Origin: Adineta vaga
Lineage: Eukaryota > Rotifera
Assembly: GCA_021613535.1 (NCBI GenBank)
Contig: CP075494.1
Location: forward strand, 8,246,001 to 8,310,000
Length of the DNA: 64,000 bases
Direction of reading: 5' to 3'
Both the position numbers and the translations under genes were made by a program. The notes under the pieces were generated by a model. That model was given only the letters and a program-made list of their open reading frames with translations, was not told the origin of the DNA and made no database searches. Positions 1 through 11,618 of this stretch are shown here, one piece after another. How positions within the stretch are numbered: position 1 is the stretch's first letter; each line of letters begins with the position of its first letter.

Positions 1-71
1 GTTCACTTCAACAGTTTCGAACAATTTCAAATCGAACAAAAATAAAACCAAAACCAATACCATTAACAAAT

Positions 72-319
72 ATGACATTACCATGTACATCATTAGCAAT
101 GTCAACACCTCAAGCAAGACGAACATCATTGAAAAAAACGAAAACCTTTTTCGAAAGATTTAATCATATATCGCCTACAGCTATATTAGAACAACAACAA
201 AACGAAACATCTCAACCATTGAGCGAACCACATACGCGTTTACGACGAAGATTTACATTTCGTCGTAGCTTACGACAAACTCATCAGAACAAAAAAGTAG
301 ATATTGATGATAATATAAG
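72..319 (+). other. PDE4 alternative first coding exon (1a), possibly extending upstream
   Basis: This frame starts at ATG 72 and stays open to a GTTGGT donor at 320, ending two bases into a codon. That phase fits the UCR1 exon at 1774. It encodes about 82 residues rich in Arg, Lys, Ser and Thr, including an RRRFTFRRS patch. The same frame has no stop from base 3 to base 72, so the true start may lie outside the window. PDE4 genes in other animals use several isoform-specific N-termini that target the enzyme to different places; this exon fits that role. The donor is weaker than those of exons 1b and 1c, so the exon is less certain than they are. Confidence 0.55.
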
Positions 320-705
320 GTTGGTTTGTCAGATTTCTTTTCTTTTTGCAAATATCTTTTACTTGTATACACATATATATCATCGATGTGATCAATGACT
401 CCTTGTCATAGAATCATAGAAACAACTAGTTAAGTGTCAATCTCGAGATGTTTTCTTACACTTTTATACATATTAACGTCGCCTTGGAACTATACCGATC
501 GAATAAACAATTTCCCAATGTCGATGTAAAGATTGTCTCAATGCGTCGTTTCTTTGTGCTTCTACTTAATGTATATATAAGTAGTTGTTTTTGTTGAAAG
601 AAAAGAAAAGAAAACGAAAACGAAAAATAGAGTTTCACCTGCAGAAAAAGAACTCAGATCAGTTTGTATTTCTTTTACGTTTAGTTATTAATATTTTATT
701 TCACG

Positions 706-896
706 ATGAATACTAATAATCGTCAGTATTTCTTTGATTTCAAATCTTCTCTACAACAAAGTCGACAAGTTCAGCTAATTGAAGACAAGTAAGAATGTTT
801 TTCGAAGATTTCCTAATGCCTAAATGTCTTCCATATTGAATCAATTAGCACTAAAAGAAATATTCTTTCATACCGAGTATTCGACTAGATATGGAT

Positions 897-935
<39 letters not shown>

Positions 936-3900
936 TTTCCCTAAAGGAAAGAAAATTCATTAATACAAATATTTTCTTATATTAGAGAGACTGTCTTCAT
1001 ATCAAGAAGGTCATTTTATTCTGAAACAAATATGTCTTGCAAAGATAATGAATATTTTGTTTTTTCGATCGTTTTTCTTTTTCATAAAACGAAGAGGTGG
1101 TTATCGTCATATCCGGAAAATAGAATCTATTTTTAAGACAAGAAATACACATCATCAGTTGTAATTTATGTTCTTCATTGTTAATCATCTAATGATATAG
1201 GACGTGTGAAGATGATTTTTCATATCAGCGAATAATCATGTTATCAAAGATGCCGAAGAAAAAGAACTAGAAAATTCTTTTCGATGATAAGTCAACGAGA
1301 TATTTCATGTAATTTGATATCGAATCATTTTATCTGTTGACACGAGAAGAATAAATGAAGCGTGACTATCAATATATGCACATGCATATTTCATTTTTTG
1401 ATCATATTTGTCTCGTTTCGTTTCTTTTTTTTTTCTTTTTCTAATTCTTATTCGTCGTTATCATTAATTTAATCTAACGTCGCCATCCTTAGTACGTTTC
1501 ATTTTGTTGATTAAGTCAAAATGACACGTGTGTTTCCATATTCAAACATATATCTTTACCTGGAAGAAAACGCACGTGGAGCATCTTATTGACGTTTGAA
1601 CGAAAAAAAACAAAATGCCCAAAGTACAGTTGAGTGATGTTATATGATATTAATAGTAACGATAGTCGTGTGAATGTAAAACAAAAAATGATTATTACTC
1701 TCTTAACATGAATTTTTGTTTCTTTCTGAATAAAAATAATTATAGACATTTTTCTTTGATTTTCTCATTATAGTTTCGATGTGGATGGTCCAACATCACC
1801 ACGTGGTGTTCTCAGTTCTCATCATAATGTTTCAACAGCATCAGGACATTACCAACAGCATGGTTCAACAACTAAAACAACAACGACAGGCGGTGGTAGT
1901 GGAATGCATCGACGCGAATCATTTTTATACAAGTGTGATAGTGATAATGATCTTTCACCGAAATGTATTTCGCGTAATCCGTCCATCGGATCAGAATTGT
2001 AAGTAGTTAAACTATATTCTATCGTTAAATAGAAGAACGAACGAAAGAACGAACGAAAAAAGAAAAAGAAAGAACGAGAGTATAGTTTTCTTTCTTCTAC
2101 ACCCTTATTTTTCTTTCTTCTTTTCTCTTTGATCGTTTCGAAAATCTCGTTTACCTTTTTTCTTTCATTTAAAACGGTGCAGAATATAATCAGCAAACGT
2201 AATAATTGAAAGTAACATTTCCTATCTATTCTTTCATTGCTCTCACCCTTTTTCTCATTTACACTTTTGTTGCCAACTGTACCCTAGTAGGACTATGAGA
2301 ATATACTTTTGTGTCTGATTCTCTGTCGGCTACCTACCACTACTATACACCAAACACATGCCGCACACTATCGATATATGAGAGAGAATGAGTATGAATG
2401 ATTGATCAATAGAAAAAGAGAACAACTAGCATGGAGCGTGTCAAGAGTGCTTTTAAAAAACCAATTCTCAGACTTGGATCGAAATTATCTAACAAGTAAG
2501 GTTCATAAATATATATTAGATATATTTATAGACTAAAAGTATCTTTGTTTTGATCTCTTTCTCTCTTTTACGGCATTTTTCTCTTCGTCGACGTGTGATT
2601 CTATATTATAATGTTAAACCGTTTTATAGCACTTATATTCAGTTCTTTCGTTTTTTTTTTCTTCTCTCATTCACATTACACGTCCGGTGCTAGAGTTTTG
2701 TTCCTGTATTGCAATCAAAGTTTGTTTCATTTTGCGTTTTTGACAGAATAACGTTCGACATACATTTGTTTCTTATCTCATGCTCACTTTTTTTCTTATA
2801 GAACCTTCTTGTCGTCTGTTCTTCTTCATTCTCTCATTCTGTTTTACTTTCTCATCTTTACTCTTCCCTTCTCTACTACTCAACTCATCCGCACCAATCA
2901 GCAACGACAAAAAGCAAACAAAATGAAAAGACAGAAACAGAATCATTGAGAGTCACAGAAACACTACACGTTATTCACCATGCGAGCACGTAGTCATACC
3001 GAGCTTACTACTCGGCAACATTTAGATTCATTAGAAACTTGTTCATCTAATCAAAATGAACTTGGTTTTCATCTTCGTCCAACTTCTTATGTTTCCTGGA
3101 TGAAAAGGTATTCATTTCACATTCTCTTTTCATAAAATTTTCAATATATATATATACATTTTTTTTCTTGAAAGAATTATTAATCTTTTTTTCAATATTT
3201 AGTAAGAATTAAGTTCTTATAAGTCAATTGAGGAAATCGACAAGCATGTCATAGTAAAATAAAAGAGAACAAATTAATTAAATAGCATATTGTATATTGT
3301 TATTTTTAGAAAGATGAAACACTTGTTAAAAGTCAAACACCTATTGAGAGATTATCATAGATGCGTATCAAAACAATAAAACCTAAAGCAATTATTCGAA
3401 TAAATAGTTGTCCAATAGATATCTATGAATTATAAGATTTAGATTAAGAAATTCCATCTGTATTATTATATCAGTCATTTTTAATGAATAGTTATCAACT
3501 TGTTTTTATCTTGACTAGACATTGTCGTGATTTCAACATCAATAGAAAATGGAACCGACTTTCTTTTTTCTTTTTTCAACAGAAAAGAAGAAAAGGAAGA
3601 TCTAAGACTCCAATGTCGTTTTTCTCTTCGTCTTCTTTTTTTCTCTCCAGTCAAGCTTCATAGTTAAAAAAAGAAGAAAAAAATATGACAACGATGATTT
3701 TAAGTAGACTACAGACATGTCACGTCTTTGTTTTTTTGTTGAAGATATACCCTCATTCTTATTTTATTCTTCCATTTACTTATTTCTATATGCATTTCAA
3801 TATTTCTATTGTCATATCTTCTTTCGTCCATAAAACAAAAATTCATAGTAGCAGAAATAATTTCTAAAATGAGTTAATTGATGCATATTGGACATTCAGT

Positions 3901-6306
3901 TAATATTGATAAGATTTCTTCGTTTAATCAAAATAATTATCAAATATTAAGTAATACATCATTCTTTCTAAAATTAATCAGCTTAATATTGTTTTAAAAA
4001 GACAAAAATAGATGTTTTCCATGTTTTAGGCACCAAGATGACATGATCGTCACCCCATTTGCTCAGCTTCTGGCCAGTTTAAAAAATGTACGAAAAAATT
4101 TCGTTGATCTTACTCATATACCACCCGAGAGGTAATTGTACCAGAAATCAAGAAAGACTTGTTTTCAATATTTATATTTTAAACAGAGCAAAGAGAACAA
4201 GTCAAATTAATTCTGGTCAAATGGGTCCATCTAATTTCTCAAAAATGATAACCACCGCAGCAGGTAAATCATACAGAAATTCTTAGTTTACTTTGTTTTA
4301 TTTGACTAACTCAATTTCTCTTTATCTTTTTGATAATAGATGATAGTTCCTTATCACAAGCAGTTGCAACATTAGAAGAACTTGACTGGTGTTTAGAACA
4401 GTTAGAAACAATGCAAACACATAAATCCGTTTCGGATCTCGCTTCGCTCAAAGTAATAGAATGAATTTATTGAAAATGAAAATCATTTTTATACTTGTCG
4501 ATTTTAGTTTAAACGATTGCTCAATAAAGAACTATCTCATTTTGCTGAAAATAATACTTCCGGAGCACAAATCAGTAATTATTTATATTCTACTTATACA
4601 GGTACATAATTTTCTTCTTAGAAAAAATATTTTGAACGAAAATTTTCTTTTTTAATTAAAGACAAAAAAGAACCCGATGTTGATCTATTACGTGGTTCAC
4701 AAGTTGATGAAAATACTATGATTACAAATAATAAAACATTCGATTCATCCATGTCATCAGCTACTCTCATGGGTCAAATAATTGGTGTTCATAATACAAC
4801 ATTTACATTAACCAATCAAGTACCTGAATTAGGTGTTGAAACAGCAAATACTGATGAACTACGTGTTCTACTTGATCGTATTAATGATTGGGGTTTAGAC
4901 ACATTTCGTATTGAAGAATTAAGTGGTCAACGACCATTAACAGTAATTACTTATCGAATCTTTCAAGAACGTTCATTATTACGAACATATGGGATTGAAC
5001 CTCATACATTAATCTCTTATTTGCTCACACTTGAAGATCATTATCAAACAGTACCATATCACAATAAAGCTCATGGAGCCGATGTTTGTCAATCCATGCA
5101 TGTTTTGCTCAATGCTTCGGCACTAGATGTAAGTTCTCTGTGGAACTATAAAAAATATTTTTGGAATAAAAAAATGTTCCATGTTCGACTTTTCTTTTTT
5201 TCTTCATTTTGATAACTATAGGGCGTATTCACTGAATTGGAAGTCATGTCAGCTATATTTGCTTCGGCTATACACGATGTCGATCATCCCGGTGTTACAA
5301 ATCAATTTTTAATTAATACAAGTATGAAATCGAATGATAGATCAAATTGAATTGTTGTTATATGTCATATTTATTTTTAGAAAGTGACCTTGCTTTAATG
5401 TACAATGATGAAAGTGTTTTAGAAAATCATCATTTAGCTGTAGCTTTTAAATTGTTACAAGCTGATGAAAGAAATATCTTTTCACATTTAACAACTAAAC
5501 AAATAAAAAATTTACGAAAAATGGTTATTGATATGGTTTTAGCTACCGATATGTCAAAACATATGCAATTACTAGCTGATTTAAAAACCATGGTAGAATC
5601 GAAGAAAGTGACAGGAAATAATATAATTATGTTAGAATCATATGATGATCGAATACAGGTGCTTCAAAATATGATTCATTGTGCGGATTTATCGAATCCA
5701 ACGAAACCATTAGATATTTATATTAAATGGACAGATCGTATCATGGAAGAATTTTGGAGACAAGGAGATAAAGAACGTGAATTAAAATTAGAAATTTCTC
5801 CGATGTGTGATAGACGTGTAGCTAGTGTCGAAAAACATCAAGTTGGTTTTATTGAATTTATTGTTCATCCATTATGGGAAACATGGGCCGATTTAGTTTA
5901 TCCTGATGCAAGTGCCATTTTGGAAACATTAGAACAAAATCGTGATTGGTATCAATCTCGTCTTTCACCTCCACCATCATTATCATCATCATCGACTACG
6001 ACAAATACTTCACATTCATCTCATCCAAACTCTTCTAATGCGACGATAACGACAACTACCATATCATCAAATGAATTGGATTCCTTACAAACTATTTCGA
6101 CTTCATCATTGTCATATTCGTCAACTCCAGTAGCCTCCGATGTACTTACATCCGTTTCAGTAACTACGATTTCAGCCGGTGATCAGCTCATTCCCACATC
6201 TGCTGTTGTTTTATCTTCGACGCCTTCTCGAACAGCGACATCGACATCTGCCAATAGTGGTAGTGCTAGTGAATTCCAAATGACGGTGACACCAGCCACA
6301 TCCTGA
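706..6306 (+). CDS. PDE4: cAMP-specific 3',5'-cyclic phosphodiesterase, PDE4 family (long isoform 1b)
   Basis: It hydrolyses cAMP to AMP and so limits PKA signalling. Exons: 706-788, 1774-1998, 4030-4131, 4187-4263, 4340-4452, 4508-4601, 4662-5128, 5222-5321, 5381-6306; they sum to 2187 bases (728 aa). UCR1 begins FDVDGP and contains RRESFLYK, the PKA phosphorylation site of long PDE4 forms, then [18 protein letters not shown]2 contains [16 protein letters not shown]. The catalytic domain has the metal-binding motifs [10 protein letters not shown] and [12 protein letters not shown], then [15 protein letters not shown] and [12 protein letters not shown]. The junction just before FDVD matches the vertebrate PDE4 exon boundary. 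The C-terminus adds a tail of about 110 residues that is almost all Ser/Thr/Ala/Val and is unlike vertebrate tails. Regulation by alternative first exons and by PKA is inferred from family knowledge. Confidence 0.95.
901..933 (+). repeat. (TAA)n microsatellite
   Basis: About eleven perfect TAA units in the PDE4 intron between first exon 1b and the UCR1 exon. It is a simple repeat with no spacers. Confidence 0.95.
2431..2495 (+). other. PDE4 alternative first coding exon (1c)
   Basis: ATG 2431 opens a 21-codon exon ([21 protein letters not shown]) followed by a good GTAAGG donor at 2496. It ends two bases into a codon, the same phase as the UCR1 exon at 1774-1998, so it can join the acceptor at 4030 in frame (AAG then CAC). 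It lies downstream of the first UCR1 exon. A transcript starting here would therefore skip the RRESF PKA site and keep only the second half of UCR1. It is short, basic and amphipathic-looking. Confidence 0.6.
2980..3107 (+). other. PDE4 alternative first coding exon (1d)
   Basis: ATG 2980 opens a 42-codon exon that starts MRARSHTEL and ends SYVSWMK plus two bases, followed by a GTATTC donor at 3108. The phase is again 2, so it joins exon 4030 in frame. Like exon 1c, it would give a form lacking the N-terminal half of UCR1. Upstream lies a pyrimidine- and CTC-rich stretch (about 2560-2890) that could hold its promoter; no defined promoter motif was recognised. Confidence 0.6.
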
Positions 6307-6844
6307 AATCGATTGAAATCTTCTCTTCCTTTGTTCATCCTCTTCTTTTCTTTTGCATCCTCAATCAAAATCTCTTTTTTTCAGTGTAATGCGGGAATAT
6401 CCGCACTGTGTTCTATTTGTTTCTTTTTACTTTGATCTGTTCATTTTTTTCGCTCTTTTTTTTTGTTCGGTGTTTGAGCCGGCCTCTCTTTTCTTTCTCG
6501 ACTCGAATAAAAAGCAAAACTATAAACGACATCAGACGAAATAAGTTCTATATTCGACACCTATTTGCAAACTCTATCTATCGTCTAGGCTTGATAATCG
6601 AATTGATTGCGTGTTCATGAATCAAAGTTTTTTTTGCCGCAAAGTTCTAAGAGCATAGAACATTTCATCGTGACAGCATAACTATGAGTTTTGTATACAG
6701 ATGGCGCTAGTTTTAGTGACAATACTAATAAAAATGAATGGATGATCAGAAAGGGAGATGAATCATCATCGAATCAGTACATCGCTATTGCTTCACTCCA
6801 CTCACTTTACTCCGTTTCGTTACTACTTACTATTATTACTAGAA
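6307..6844. other. Intergenic spacer between PDE4 and METTL13
   Basis: It holds the PDE4 3' UTR (T-rich, with an AATAAA at about 6505) and the METTL13 leader. A TTACTAG acceptor-like sequence ends two bases before the METTL13 ATG. No other gene is seen. Confidence 0.6.
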
Positions 6845-9523
6845 ATGAATTTACTTCCCAAAGCTGCAGATGAATTTCGTAATCGAGATTATTGGGATCA
6901 ATTTTTCGATAAAGTCGGCCGAGAAGCTTTCGAATGGTATGCATCATTTTGGTTTTCTGTTTCTAAAATTCTGATAATCTATTTTTCAGGTATTCGAATT
7001 TCATTGATTTAGCAAGTGTTCTTTGCAAATATATAAAACCTCGTGATGAAATTTTGATTGTTGGTTGCGGTAATTCAACATTAAGCAGTGATTTATATGA
7101 TACAGGAATCGAACATATTATAAATGTTGATTTATCGGATAGAGTTATAAAACAAATGAAAAAACAGAATGAAAAACGACGACCAAATATGCAATGGTTA
7201 CAAATGGATGCACGAGAAGTTTGTTTCATCGCTCTCAAAAAAAATGATAACTAATGTTACGTTTACGTATTTCAGATGACATTTGATGATAATCAATTTA
7301 GTGTTGTATTAGATAAGGGAACAATCGATGCATTAATGTCCAATAAAAGTGAACAAGTATGAACAAGAGAAAGCATAATATTAGTTTATTTCTTTTTTCA
7401 TTCAATATAGGTTCTTTCAGATATTGATCAAATTCTTGGTCAAATTGATCGTGTTCTTCGTTTAACCGGTCGTTTTATATGCATAACACTTGCTCAAAAA
7501 CATATTCTCGATCATATATCACAGTATTTCTTTAATAATAAGTAAGATAATCATTTAAAAAATGATCGATATTAAAAGTACGAATCAAATAGATCATGGC
7601 TTCTTCGTTATCATCATATTCAAACAAGTAAAGCATTTGCATTACCAGTATTTGCATTTGTTTTTACAAAAATAACCATGAAAACTCCAGTAAGTATGAA
7701 ATTCTATATTAGAAAGATTATATTGACTAATATTTCTTTTATAGCTAATTGAACTTCAACTCTATAACAATGCCGAGAACAATTGGCTTCGTTTCAATGA
7801 TTTAACTGAAGCTATTGATACTATTCAGCAATTTCAAATGACTTGCTTTAAAAAATATGATTTCAAACAAAAGTTTGTTTTGATTAAAAAATTGATTGAT
7901 CATTAATTGAATTCTTGGTTTTAAATAGATATACACCTGGTAGTGAAACACCAGTTATAGATTTATATGCCGAAGGAAATCATACGAAACTACGATATCA
8001 AATGATTGTTGTAAATAGTCTTACGAAATATCGAAATAAACCATTTGCAGCATTCATTGTACCGAAATCGAGGTAAATATGGATGATAATCTCGATTTTA
8101 ATTTATATATTGATTTAGAAATCTTGATTGGCTCTATTCAACACCAGCTGGTCGACAACAAATTATATCCAGTGCAAAATATACAACAATTGCATTCATC
8201 TATTTGCAATCAGATGAAGATTATCGTGATCTTGAACAAGTTAAAAGTGAAATGACTGATGCAGTACTTGATTTTAAACCAGCTAATTTAACAGATCATG
8301 TTCAAGTAAGAAAAATTTTCCAATTATCATATCAATATATGATGTTTTGATTAGATACCTTTCCTATCATCATCGGAAGGCATTGGACAGGTGAAAATCT
8401 GCGAACGTTCATCATCTTTTGTCATTGAAGATTGCCTTTGTGGAAATGATAATGAATGGAAACGACGTTTGCGTTTTGATGCTAATCCAAATCTTATTCA
8501 AAGTGAAATTAATTTAACTTTAAATAAGAAAACAAATGATTGTATGTAAAAAATGAAAGATTTCATTTGATTAATTTAATATTTATGAATTGTTTTAGTT
8601 GTACCGGATTATTCAACATTAGAAAATGATTATCATGGAATCATTGTTGCTTGTTTAAAGACACATTTTCTTGCCAATAGTAAGAGTTTCTCTTCGTTTT
8701 AGTAGAAATATTGGATAGATCTTATTTGAGAGAGAATTTACTTCAGAAATTAAGCGCATTATTAAATATCGAATTTAACATGATATATTTTTTCAATAGA
8801 AGAAGATGTAGAACCCAATGGGAATTGGCTTCTAATTGGTCTTGGTGGTGGTGTTTTAACCATGAAGTTAATCCGAACTTTTCCAAAAGTACGTTTGATT
8901 GTTTTTCTTGTTCTTCTTCTTTTTTCATTTATCTCAAGTATTTTAGATACGTTTGACAGGTGTCGATATTGACAGTGAAATGATTCGTATAGCTAAAACT
9001 TGGTTTGGTCTTAAGGATACTCTGTCCACATGTGTAGTTGCGGATGGTATTGAATTTCTTCAACGTCAAGTCGAAGACAAAGGTAAGAATATATATATAT
9101 TCGATTAATTCAATCTTAGATGAATTTTGTTTTCATCTTTTAGTAAAATATGATGTGATAATATTCGATGTGAATAATAATGATAGTCAAAGTCCATTAC
9201 GTTGTCCACATCCAGCCTTTCTCGAAGATTCAATCTTACAAAATGTGAAAAACTTATTTTCAAATCAGTCCGGTATATTTGTATTAAACTTTGCTTCACG
9301 CGATGATACAAATCATGATCGTGAAGATTGTTTAAAACGTTTAACAGCAAATTTCAATCATCTTTCATCGATAAAACTCGATGATGACATTAATGAAATC
9401 ATGTTTGCTAGTGAAGATCTAGCATTAAATGTTCAATGTCCCAATAAGAAAATATCTCAACAAAATTCATCAATTAATTTTGATCTTAATGAATTGTTGT
9501 CGAAAGTAAAACTTGAAAAATAA
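6845..9523 (+). CDS. METTL13: eEF1A lysine and N-terminal methyltransferase (METTL13)
   Basis: It contains two SAM-dependent methyltransferase domains. In characterised animals the N-terminal one methylates a lysine of elongation factor eEF1A and the C-terminal one methylates the eEF1A N-terminus. Exons: 6845-6936, 6990-7218, 7276-7356, 7411-7541, 7593-7689, 7745-7872, 7929-8072, 8119-8305, 8355-8541, 8599-8679, 8800-8888, 8947-9082, 9144-9523; total 1962 bases, 653 aa, close to the human length. The start MNLLPK is the same as in vertebrates. SAM motif I of domain 1 is VGCGNS (about residues 56-61), followed by NVDLSDRVIKQM and LDKGTIDAL. Domain 2 shows IGLGGG (about 465-470), VDIDSEMI and YDVIIFDVN. 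The gene may be the first of an operon with the PX-SH3 gene 100 bp downstream. Confidence 0.96.
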
Positions 9524-9599
9524 TGTTGAGAATATAAAAGCCGGTTTGGTGGGGTTTTTTTTTCCGTTGATTATTTTAATCAAATAAGAAGAGTAAAAC

Positions 9600-9623
9600 A
9601 AGTCTTTGGACTTATTGTTATAG
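9600..9623 (+). promoter_or_regulatory. Candidate spliced-leader trans-splice acceptor before the PX-SH3 gene
   Basis: A 3' splice acceptor (TTGTTATAG, AG at 9622-9623) ends immediately before ATG 9624, only 100 bp after the METTL13 stop. No coding or donor sequence for an upstream cis exon is visible in the gap. Rotifers are reported to trans-splice a spliced leader; placing one here is inference. Confidence 0.45.
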
Positions 9624-11618
9624 ATGATAGATAGGATTTCAACGAATCAAACTAGTCATGTAGTTAATGTTAAAGTTCTCGATGTTGAAAAACGATATCG
9701 ACCAGGACCAAAACATTACGTAACTTCTTCTTTAAAATATATCTAAAATTTATAAACACATACGTTTTACTTTCTTCAGGTCTATGTTATTCAAGTAACT
9801 TGGTCAAATCCAACAAATACATTTATTATCTTTCGACGATATGCTCAATTTTTCGATCTTCAAGTAAGAGTGTAATAATCTTTTCGAAAGATGATTCATG
9901 AAATTTGAATTTTTAGTGTAAACTACTTGATCTATTTGCTGAAGCGCCATCACCCTCGAATAATTTCAAGAATCAATCACGGCAAATACCATTTCTACCT
10001 GGAAAAATTTTTCTCGGTCGAAGTCAAATTCGTCAAATAGCTTTAGAACGTAAACAAGCATTGAACATCTATTGTCAAGTAATAAATAATTATTGATTTA
10101 ATTTGTATTATTCAATTGTGCCAATCATTTAGACATTGATATCTTTACCTGAACACATTTCTCGATCTCGTCCGGTATTGGAATTCTTTCAATCATTGCC
10201 AACTGATGTACAAAATTCGAATAATGCAATTCATAATGAAAAGAAATCTGTAACGAAACAGTCGATAGTTATTAGTGCACCATTGAAACTACCAAATTAT
10301 CGATGTATAAATGATTTTGAAGCTGTTGAAACGACGGAAATATCATTGAGAAAAAATACTCTTGTACAAGTCGTTCATAAACATCTCAATGGTTTGTTAT
10401 TGTTTATCGTTAACAAAGATTTTGTTAGTCTATATTGAATTTATTTCAGGATGGTGGTTTATACAAAATGGTGATCGAAAAGGTTTTGTACCAGGAGCGT
10501 TTTTAGAGTCCATGGAGCACTCAAACATTCAAGATGATGTAATGGGAACAGACGAATTTTCAAGATCAGCCAGTAAGGAATAGACATGAGAGTAACGATT
10601 GGAATGCTTTCATTGATAACTTTTTCTTTCGATCAACATTCGTTAATTTAGACGAAACGTATATTGTAAATAAATCTTATCAAGCAACGAATAGAGATGA
10701 AATCTCCTTAGATCAAGGATCATTTGTAATTGTTCTGGAAAAATCTTTTACAGGATGGTGGATCGTCAAGTAAAATTCAACAATAAAAATGACAAGAATA
10801 ATTGTTAAATCTTATTATTCTGTAGATTTAATGATCGAACTGGTCATTTTCCAGCTGTTTATTTAACTTCTTGTAAAGGACGAATTATTCCTGAACCTCT
10901 TCCAAGTAATCGCATATTTTCATATTATTATAAAAAAAAATCTCTGTTGATTCTGTTAAGAAGAACCATCAACGAATGTATTCATTCGACGATTAAGTAG
11001 TTTAAATAATTATGAACGAGTATGAGTTTTATTCATTTATTTCATGATTATCAATCATTATATTTAGAATGACAACGAGGAACATCCAACAACTACTGAA
11101 CCTGAATTATTTTATGTTCACACTGATTTTAATGATGATGTAGGTGATTGTGTTTCACTACAACGAGGAGATATTGTTGAAATTCATGACAAAAATTCAA
11201 GTGGATGGTGGTTAGGTCGACGATTAAAAGATGATTTTGTACTCACTTGGATTCCTTCTGCTTTTCTACAAAAAGTGAGTAGCATGTTTTTCTATTTGAT
11301 TCTTCACACTACTGATTTCGATTTTTTCAGGAACCTATCGTGGATCCATATGCTGTCAATGGAACACAAACTTCTCATTCTACGTTCGATCCGAATATTA
11401 CTGTTGAAGAACAATCAGAAGTTTCGACGAATAATATTTATCAAAATATTGGGAATAGATTATCCACAGAAACAATTTTCCCAGAAATAATCACGAAAAA
11501 ACAGCCAATGCTTTCATCATTGGCAATTAAACATACATCTCTACCTTCAATTGACAATGAAGAAGATACGACACGAATATCAGTACGAGATTTGGTAAAA
11601 AAATTCAATAGACAATGA
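9624..11618 (+). CDS. PX domain and three-SH3 adaptor, TKS/p47phox (SH3PXD2)-like
   Basis: Exons: 9624-9719, 9780-9863, 9917-10078, 10133-10391, 10450-10572, 10652-10769, 10826-10905, 10961-11019, 11068-11274, 11331-11618; sum 1476 bases, 491 aa. The N-terminal PX domain (about 1-115) shows the FIIFRRYAQFFDL core and LPGKIF, typical of phosphoinositide-binding PX. Three SH3 domains follow, recognisable by GWWFIQNGDRKGFVPGAFL, GWWIVKFNDRTGHFPAVYL and GWWLGRR with IPSAFL. The C-terminal tail of about 95 residues is unstructured. The order PX then tandem SH3 matches TKS4/TKS5 and NOXO1/p47phox, scaffolds of NADPH oxidase and podosomes. Vertebrate TKS proteins have four or five SH3 domains and p47phox two, so orthology stays open. 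Confidence 0.85.

Noticed and set aside
901-933. Possible CRISPR-like or satellite array
   Set aside because: A plain TAA microsatellite without spacers in a eukaryotic intron.
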